A stretch of DNA of 39,772 nucleotides from Alphaproteobacteria bacterium. GTDB taxonomy: Bacteria; Pseudomonadota; Alphaproteobacteria; Bin65. The translations under genes and the position numbers were made by a program. The notes under the pieces were generated by a model, which saw nothing but the letters and a program-made list of their open reading frames with translations, did not search any database and had not been told where the DNA came from. Shown here in pieces: positions 35,002 to 39,772 of the stretch. The stretch lies in NCBI GenBank assembly GCA_021776685.1, contig JAJFFJ010000023.1, positions 1 to 39,772 on the forward strand, given 5' to 3'. Within the stretch, counting starts at the first letter, position 1, and the number at the start of each line of letters is the position of its first letter.

Positions 35002-35721
35002 ATGGGAAGAACAGTGGGAACCGCGATCTTGGACTTTTCCGGACGCAGCGTCGTCGTTACCGGCGCATTTGGCATTTTGGGCACTGGCGTTGTCTGCCGC
35101 CTTCAGCAGGCTGGCGCGAAGGTCATTGCCGTCGATGCACATATAACGCCGCAGGACCGCTGGGCCGCCGCCGGCCTTGAGCGGGTAGACGTGCGGGGCG
35201 GCGTTGATCTGCGCGAGGAAGGGCCGGTTGAGGAGCTTTATCAGTCCATTGCCGCGCCGTGGGCGTCGATCCACATCGCCGGCGGGTTCCTGTATGCGCC
35301 GCTTGCTGACACCAGCCAGGCCGATTTTCAGAACATGATGCAGATGAACGCGCGGACTTGTTTTCTCTGTTGCCGCGCCGCCGCTGCACGCATGGCCGAC
35401 GGCGGCCGCATCGTCAACATCGCCGCCCGGCCTGGCGTGGAACCGCGCACGGGCGCGAACATGAGCGCCTATGCGGCAAGCAAGGCGGCTGTTGCGGCCC
35501 TGAGCGAAGCATTGGGTGAGGAACTGGCCGGCCGCGGCATCCTGGTGAACGCTGTGGCGCCGTCGATCCTCGACACGCCCCAGAACCGCGCCGACATGCC
35601 CGACGCAGACCCCGCCGACTGGCCAAAGGCCGAGGACGTTGCCGAAACTATCGCCTTCCTCGCCAGTCCAGATAACACCGTGACCCGCAGTGCGGTCGTG
35701 CCGGTATACGGACGGGCATGA
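35002..35721 (+). CDS. Short-chain dehydrogenase/reductase family protein
   Basis: A 239-residue SDR. The cofactor loop is VVTGAFGILGTG (classic TGxxxGIG relaxed to TGAFGILG), with D at the end of strand 2 (VIAVDAH) favouring NAD(H). The catalytic YAASK is present, but the usual serine of the NISS segment is replaced by Ala (NIAARPG), so activity may be altered. It is divergent from the AtuA-like operon, and its product may act on the same substrates. The stop overlaps the start of the next gene (ATGATGG). A GTG at 35014 is an alternative start; no clear ribosome site was seen. Confidence 0.86.
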   Translation: MGRTVGTAILDFSGRSVVVTGAFGILGTGVVCRLQQAGAKVIAVDAHITPQDRWAAAGLERVDVRGGVDLREEGPVEELYQSIAAPWASIHIAGGFLYAPLADTSQADFQNMMQMNARTCFLCCRAAAARMADGGRIVNIAARPGVEPRTGANMSAYAASKAAVAALSEALGEELAGRGILVNAVAPSILDTPQNRADMPDADPADWPKAEDVAETIAFLASPDNTVTRSAVVPVYGRA

Positions 35722-36242
35722 TGGCTTGCCGATCAATCCGCGCCGCGATTCTGTTGACGATACTGGTGGTAATCCTGGCTGCGTGGCTCACCAGCCCAAC
35801 CCCAGCCTCGGCCCGTGCTGGCGAAGCCCTGATGGCGTCCCTGCCGATACCACCTGCCGGCTGGTCGGTGGCCAACATCAAAGTGGGGCGGACGCGTCAC
35901 CGGGAACCGATGGCGGAGATCCAGTTCCGGCGTGCCGGTGGGGTCGCCTATGTGCGCGTGGTATCTGCAGACCGGCCGCTTAGGGCCGACCCTTCGGTCG
36001 CCGTCAACAACGATCCCTTCCTCACACGCGCCCGGGCGGAAGTCCTGACGGTGCGGGCCAAGAAGCTGATCCTCTTCACCCTGCGCAAATCCTGGTTCGT
36101 GATGGGAGTTGCCGGCCCGCGCAACAGTGTGCAGATTTTCGTGGCCTACGGTCGCGCCCGGGACCGCGGCCGCAGTGTCGCCATCGACCTTGCCCGCAAA
36201 ATCAATTGGCGCAAACTGGCCCGGGCAAAGGCACTTCCCTGA
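35718..36242 (+). CDS. Small secreted protein of unknown function
   Basis: A 174-residue protein with a signal peptide (hydrophobic stretch to about residue 25, cleavage near ASA at 30-32). The mature part has an LPIPPAGWSV segment and ends with AIDLARKINWRKLARAK. That end matches the FARKINFKKL tail of the AT-rich protein at 25715-26248, with similar spacing from the signal peptide, so they look like one family of exported beta-rich proteins. No catalytic motif was seen. Its start overlaps the SDR stop, and it precedes the acyl-CoA synthetase by about 25 bp. Confidence 0.8.
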   Translation: MMACRSIRAAILLTILVVILAAWLTSPTPASARAGEALMASLPIPPAGWSVANIKVGRTRHREPMAEIQFRRAGGVAYVRVVSADRPLRADPSVAVNNDPFLTRARAEVLTVRAKKLILFTLRKSWFVMGVAGPRNSVQIFVAYGRARDRGRSVAIDLARKINWRKLARAKALP

Positions 36243-36267
36243 CCCCAATCATGAATCATCGCACGCT

Positions 36268-37824
36268 ATGACAGAAATCGGCCCGACCCTTCCCGACCAT
36301 GCCGAGCGCACGCCGGATAAGCCTGCCCTGATCATAGCCGGCAGTGGCGAGGTGACCAGCTTTGCCCAGCTGGAGGAGCGGTCGAACCAGTATGCCCACC
36401 TGTTCCGGTCATTGGGGCTTCAGGCCGGCGACCATATCGCGCTCTACCTGGAGAACACGCCGCGATATCACGAAATCTGCTGGGGAGCGAAACGCAGCGG
36501 TCTCTATTTCACCTGCATCTCCAGCTACCTGACCGCACCAGAGGTCGCGTTCATCGCCCAGGACTGCGAGGCGAAGCTCTTTATCAGCTCCACCTACAAG
36601 CAGGACGTGGCCACTGAGGTGGAGGCTCAGTGCCCCGGCATACCCCACTGGATGATGATCGACGGCACAATCGACGGGTTCGAGTCCCTGGAGGACGCCG
36701 GCGCGGCCCAACCCACAAGCCGTATTGCCGACGAACTGGAAGGGCAGGACATGCTCTACTTCTCCGGCACAACAGGACGGCCCAAGGCGATCAAGCAATT
36801 CCTGCAGGGCAACCCTTTCGGCACCATCGATCCGTCGATCCACGCCATCGGCCAGCTATTCGACATCGACCAGAACACCGTCTACCTCTCCCCCGCGCCG
36901 CTCTATCACGCGGCCCCCCTGCGCTTTAACCTCCGGATTCAGCTGGCGGGCGGCACCAGCGTGGTCATGGAGCGGTTTGATCCGGCGATCTCACTGGAAC
37001 TGCTCGACCGTCACAACATTACCCACAGCCAGTGGGTCCCAACCATGTTCGTGCGCATGTTGAAGCTGCCGGAGGCGGAGCGTCAGCGGCATGATTTTTC
37101 CAGCCATCGTATTGCCATCCATGCCGCCGCCCCCTGCCCTGTCCCGGTAAAGCGGCAGATGATCGACTGGTGGGGGCCGATCATCCGCGAATATTACGGC
37201 GGCAGCGAATCCAATGGCTTCTGCTCCATCAACACCGAGGAATGGCTGGCCCACCCCGGCAGCGTCGGCCGGCCGCTCTTCGGCGTGCCCCGGATCGTCG
37301 ATGACGCCGATGTCGAGCTGCCCGTGGGCGAGGAAGGCTCGATCTATTTCTCAGACGGCCATCCCTTCGAATATCACAATGACCCGGAACGCACCGCCGC
37401 CGCCCATAATGACCGCGGCTGGAGCACGCTCGGCGACGTGGGCTTTCTGGACAAGGACGGGTATCTTTATCTCACCGACCGCAAGGCCTTCCTGATCATC
37501 TCCGGCGGGGTCAACATTTACCCGCAGGAGATCGAGAATGTGCTGATCACCCATCCGAAGGTGGCCGACGTGGCCGTCTTCGGTGTGCCGAACGAGGAAT
37601 TCGGGGAAGAGGTGAAGGCCGTGGTCCAACCGATGGACATGGCGAAAGCAGGTGACGATCTGGCCGACGAGCTTCTGACCTTTGTGCGCAAAGATCTCAG
37701 CGGTCTCGAGGTCCCGCGCAGCATCGACTTCGACGCCGAACTCCCCCGCCACCCCACCGGCAAGCTCTACAAACGCCTGCTGAAAGACCGGTATTGGGGC
37801 AAGGAAGATAGTCGGATTGTGTGA
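36268..37824 (+). CDS. AMP-forming acyl-CoA synthetase
   Basis: A 518-residue ANL-superfamily ligase. The phosphate loop is FSGTTGRPKAIK, A5 is YYGGSESNG, A7 is GWSTLGDVG, A8 is RKAFLIISGGVNIYPQEIE, and the C-terminal catalytic lysine is K499 in HPTGK. The Glu of A5 and Asp of A7 are intact. It would supply acyl-CoA substrate, perhaps to the divergently encoded carboxylase pathway. The ATG at 36268 starts where family homology begins; an open extension back to 36109 overlaps the previous gene and is rejected. Confidence 0.93.
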   Translation: MTEIGPTLPDHAERTPDKPALIIAGSGEVTSFAQLEERSNQYAHLFRSLGLQAGDHIALYLENTPRYHEICWGAKRSGLYFTCISSYLTAPEVAFIAQDCEAKLFISSTYKQDVATEVEAQCPGIPHWMMIDGTIDGFESLEDAGAAQPTSRIADELEGQDMLYFSGTTGRPKAIKQFLQGNPFGTIDPSIHAIGQLFDIDQNTVYLSPAPLYHAAPLRFNLRIQLAGGTSVVMERFDPAISLELLDRHNITHSQWVPTMFVRMLKLPEAERQRHDFSSHRIAIHAAAPCPVPVKRQMIDWWGPIIREYYGGSESNGFCSINTEEWLAHPGSVGRPLFGVPRIVDDADVELPVGEEGSIYFSDGHPFEYHNDPERTAAAHNDRGWSTLGDVGFLDKDGYLYLTDRKAFLIISGGVNIYPQEIENVLITHPKVADVAVFGVPNEEFGEEVKAVVQPMDMAKAGDDLADELLTFVRKDLSGLEVPRSIDFDAELPRHPTGKLYKRLLKDRYWGKEDSRIV

Positions 37825-37892
37825 GGAAAATGGCCGATCGGCAGATTGCCACTATCCGTATTGGTGCCAAATTTCAAAGTCAGTAAATCTGC

Positions 37893-38450
37893 ATGAGATT
37901 TCCGCTGAAATGGACTGCGATTCTGTCAGGAGTAATTGGCAGCGTATTCGGAATCCTCGTTACCTTGGGTTGGCTTCTAGTTTGGTGGGTCGAATCACCA
38001 GACTATCCACGACAGTATGTGCCCAAAAATTTTGATATTGAGGCAGAGGTCTACCGCAATGGAGCTTCTTCCTGTCATATTCTCGTCTTCCAACTCACAG
38101 AAGGATTTCGGGTAAAATTTGCCCGAAAAGGGCAACCGCTACTTCAGACAGCGATTGTCAGGAAAGTGGATCCTCCTGCGCCAGGGCTGGCGCCGCCCGA
38201 GACGCCGCCAAAACCTCGTATACATCGCTGGCATGCCACACCATTCGCCAATGGACATGATACAGGTCTTAGAGAGCAATTTGCGGCCCGAATAGGCGGC
38301 TGCATTAACTCAGGGACTAAGTTTTCCAACACGTTCCAAAAATATGCTTATGGCAAAGGGGCATGGCTCACCCATTGGGGGTCGTCTTTTACATTGATCC
38401 TCTTTGTCCCAGCTGAAAATTTGTTGTTCATTGGCGCAGCAACTATCTAG
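37893..38450 (+). CDS. Membrane-anchored protein of unknown function
   Basis: A 185-residue protein with one N-terminal membrane segment (about residues 9-32, ending in LLVWWVESP) and an exported domain holding two cysteines. I do not recognise it. Base composition is visibly less GC-rich than the flanking synthetase gene, with many AT-ending codons, so recent acquisition is possible. No convincing ribosome site was seen. It stands alone between the synthetase gene and the convergent toxin-antitoxin pair. Confidence 0.65.
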   Translation: MRFPLKWTAILSGVIGSVFGILVTLGWLLVWWVESPDYPRQYVPKNFDIEAEVYRNGASSCHILVFQLTEGFRVKFARKGQPLLQTAIVRKVDPPAPGLAPPETPPKPRIHRWHATPFANGHDTGLREQFAARIGGCINSGTKFSNTFQKYAYGKGAWLTHWGSSFTLILFVPAENLLFIGAATI

Positions 38451-38543
38451 CCGCGTCAGATCCAGCAGAATCCGGCTCACCATCGAGCGCTGCAGGCCCC
38501 AAGGATCTTGGCCGCACTTCATTCAAAAGGATATCAGGAATGT

Positions 38544-38834
38544 TCAGGCCGCACGGGGCTCGACCCGCTTGCGGATTTCCTTGCCGGCTTGAGCCTCCGC
38601 GACGCTCAGGTCGTAGGCGGATTGCAGGTTCATCCAGAATTCTGCCGTCGTACCGAAGTAACGCGCCAGTCGAAGGGCCGTGTCCGGAGACACGCCGCGG
38701 CGCTCGCGCACAACATCGTTGATCCGCGGGGTATCGATCCCCAGCGCTCGCGCCAGCGCATTTGCGCTCAGACCGAGCGGAGCAAGAAATTCCTCGCGGA
38801 GGATTTCACCCGGATGTGTGCGAATGCGTGTCAT
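38544..38834 (-). CDS. higA: HigA-type antitoxin, XRE-family helix-turn-helix
   Basis: A 96-residue antitoxin of the HigA/VapI group. HPGEILREEFLAPLGLSANALARALGI followed by TPRINDVVRERRGVSPDTALRLARYFG gives the full helix-turn-helix, and FWMNLQSAYDLSVAE is the usual closing segment. It neutralises the RelE-fold toxin encoded just upstream and with it represses the operon. Its ATG overlaps the toxin stop by four bases (ATGA); the toxin-first order is typical of higBA. Confidence 0.93.
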   Translation of the reverse strand: MTRIRTHPGEILREEFLAPLGLSANALARALGIDTPRINDVVRERRGVSPDTALRLARYFGTTAEFWMNLQSAYDLSVAEAQAGKEIRKRVEPRAA

Positions 38835-39112
38835 CGGTGATAGTCCACAATCTCCACGTCGTGCGCGCCATCGTCCCAACGAAAGCACAGGCGCCATTGG
38901 TCGTTGAGGCGAATGGAATGCTGTCCGGCACGGCGCTCTTTCAAAGCTTCCAGTCTGTTTCCAGGTGGCACCCGCAAATCCTCAATCACGACTGCCGCAT
39001 CCAGCATATCGAGCTTGCGCAAAGCGACGGTGCGGATATTCGCAAACTGCCTGGACCGCCCGGTTTCGAACAGCACTCGCGTGTCACGACATTGAAAGCT
39101 CCGTATCGCCAT
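38831..39112 (-). CDS. higB: HigB-type toxin, RelE superfamily mRNA interferase
   Basis: A 93-residue RelE/HigB toxin, an expected ribosome-dependent mRNA endonuclease. Visible marks: ALRKLDMLDAA in the helix, LRVPPGNRLEALK, then the core strand QHSIRLNDQWRLCFRW and the closing VEIVDYH. The Arg and His residues in these last segments are the usual active-site region. The first gene of the pair, it starts 12 bp downstream of a perfect palindrome (39125-39142), with only a weak ribosome site. Confidence 0.93.
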   Translation of the reverse strand: MAIRSFQCRDTRVLFETGRSRQFANIRTVALRKLDMLDAAVVIEDLRVPPGNRLEALKERRAGQHSIRLNDQWRLCFRWDDGAHDVEIVDYHR

Positions 39113-39124
39113 CTATTTCAGTAC

Positions 39125-39142
39125 ACGTATAATGTTATACGT
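39125..39142. promoter_or_regulatory. Operator-like palindrome of higBA
   Basis: A perfect inverted repeat with 8-bp arms, ACGTATAA and TTATACGT, and a 2-bp spacer, 12 bp upstream of the higB start. It contains TATA-type -10 sequence on the minus strand. A second perfect 10-bp palindrome, ATCAATTGAT, lies at 39148-39157. This is the usual place and form of a HigA autorepression site. Confidence 0.78.
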
Positions 39143-39156
39143 TAAATATCAATTGA

Positions 39157-39772
39157 TTAACTCTTCGAATCTGTAAGAGTAACCACCTTGTTTCCCGCGT
39201 CATGCCCAATGTCGGCCCGCCCCAGATACGCCTTCCCCGCTTCTTCACAGCGGTGCTGCACCGTCGCCACCTCGTCCAGTACGAAGTCCGGGTCGTTTTC
39301 CGGCACCTGGCTGATGCGGCCGAGGCGGAGGCCGGCGATCTGGTCCATGCCCGGCGCGCTGAGCACCTGCCAGAGGGCGCGGTCGATGCGGTACATGTGT
39401 TCGTCCACGTCCTCGATCATCAGCACGCGGCCTGCCAGGTCCGGCTGCCACGGCGTGCCAATCAGATGGGTGAGGACGGTGAGATTGAAGGCCGCCGCTT
39501 GTTCGCCCGCCGCCACGTTCGGCTCCAGCGCGCTCTTGTCACGGTCCACCAGCCATGCCAGCGCGCGCCGGATGGCCGCCTCCCCGCCCTCGCGGTTGAT
39601 GTCCGAGACCATGGGGCCATGGGCCAGATGGGGAAACCCCGCCCCCATCAGCGCCGCAAGAATGAACCCCGCGTCGCTGTAGCCAAGCCACGCCTTGTCC
39701 CGCGCGGCGTCGGTCAGCTTCGGCAGGATGCGTGTCAGCAGCCGCCCGGCGCCATAACCGCCTCGGGCAAAC
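39157..39772 (-). CDS. LD-carboxypeptidase (peptidase S66 family), partial
   Basis: C-terminal part, about 205 residues, of a serine carboxypeptidase that cuts the terminal D-Ala from murein tetrapeptides (LdcA) or detoxifies microcin-like compounds (MccF). The start is beyond the window. Visible: ARGGYGAGRLL, the nucleophile segment WLGYSDAGF, the acidic VLMIEDVDEHMYRIDR segment with the catalytic Glu, and GHDAG near the end with the catalytic His. The C-terminus VVTLTDSKS is the natural end. It lies upstream of higBA on the same strand, 44 bp from higB. Confidence 0.88.
   Translation of the reverse strand, partial: FARGGYGAGRLLTRILPKLTDAARDKAWLGYSDAGFILAALMGAGFPHLAHGPMVSDINREGGEAAIRRALAWLVDRDKSALEPNVAAGEQAAAFNLTVLTHLIGTPWQPDLAGRVLMIEDVDEHMYRIDRALWQVLSAPGMDQIAGLRLGRISQVPENDPDFVLDEVATVQHRCEEAGKAYLGRADIGHDAGNKVVTLTDSKS

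Noticed and set aside
36109-36267. Extended start of the second acyl-CoA synthetase
   Set aside because: It overlaps the well-supported secreted-protein gene in another frame and precedes the family homology.

Overview
The window is GC-rich, densely coded chromosomal DNA, most likely from a free-living alphaproteobacterium. The pointers are a glnB-glnA pair behind a sigma-54-type promoter, an entericidin-like lipoprotein, a YciA thioesterase, a parE-type topoisomerase gene, a DUF1499-type protein and much acyl-CoA and isoprenoid catabolism. No rRNA, tRNA, CRISPR array or insertion sequence was seen. Functional calls are from motifs read by eye; no database search was run.

Left part (1-8189). 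A minus-strand gene train reads secreted unknown, HAD dehalogenase, PLP aminotransferase, secreted unknown, crotonase and Sir2 deacylase (cut by the window edge). Gaps are small or the genes overlap, except for about 80 bp between the HAD and aminotransferase genes. Diverging from it is a second aminotransferase followed by an acyl-CoA synthetase.

Middle part (8190-23384). glnB and glnA form a nitrogen-control unit with a full sigma-54 consensus upstream and a strong intrinsic terminator downstream. Then come an MFS transporter, a secreted purple-acid-phosphatase-like enzyme, a class III nucleotide cyclase with a zinc-ribbon-like N-terminus, a YciA thioesterase, parE, an FMN-binding protein, a 45-residue entericidin-like lipoprotein, a DUF1499-like protein, an isochorismatase-fold hydrolase, a RhlE-type DEAD-box helicase, a HAD hydrolase, a DECR-type short-chain reductase and a truncated Rieske protein.

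Accessory oxygenase region (23493-26717). A heme-oxygenase-fold probable diiron enzyme lies between the truncated Rieske protein and a complete Rieske oxygenase. A strong terminator follows, then an AT-rich gene for a small secreted protein of unknown function.

Most interesting region (26718-34874, minus strand). One gene train encodes an AtuA/DUF1446 protein, a biotin-dependent acyl-CoA carboxylase whose alpha subunit is split into two genes, its carboxyltransferase, and a crotonase. It then runs directly into four genes for a nitrile hydratase/thiocyanate hydrolase-like metalloenzyme: two tandem copies of the beta N-terminal domain, one beta C-terminal domain, and a His-rich cobalt-type alpha subunit. 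A strong terminator closes the train. I infer a catabolic route joining nitrile or thiocyanate-type chemistry to acyl-CoA carboxylation.

Right end (35002-39772). An SDR, a small secreted protein that resembles the AT-rich one above, an acyl-CoA synthetase and a membrane-anchored unknown lie on the plus strand. A HigBA toxin-antitoxin pair with a perfect operator-like palindrome and the C-terminal part of an LD-carboxypeptidase lie on the minus strand.
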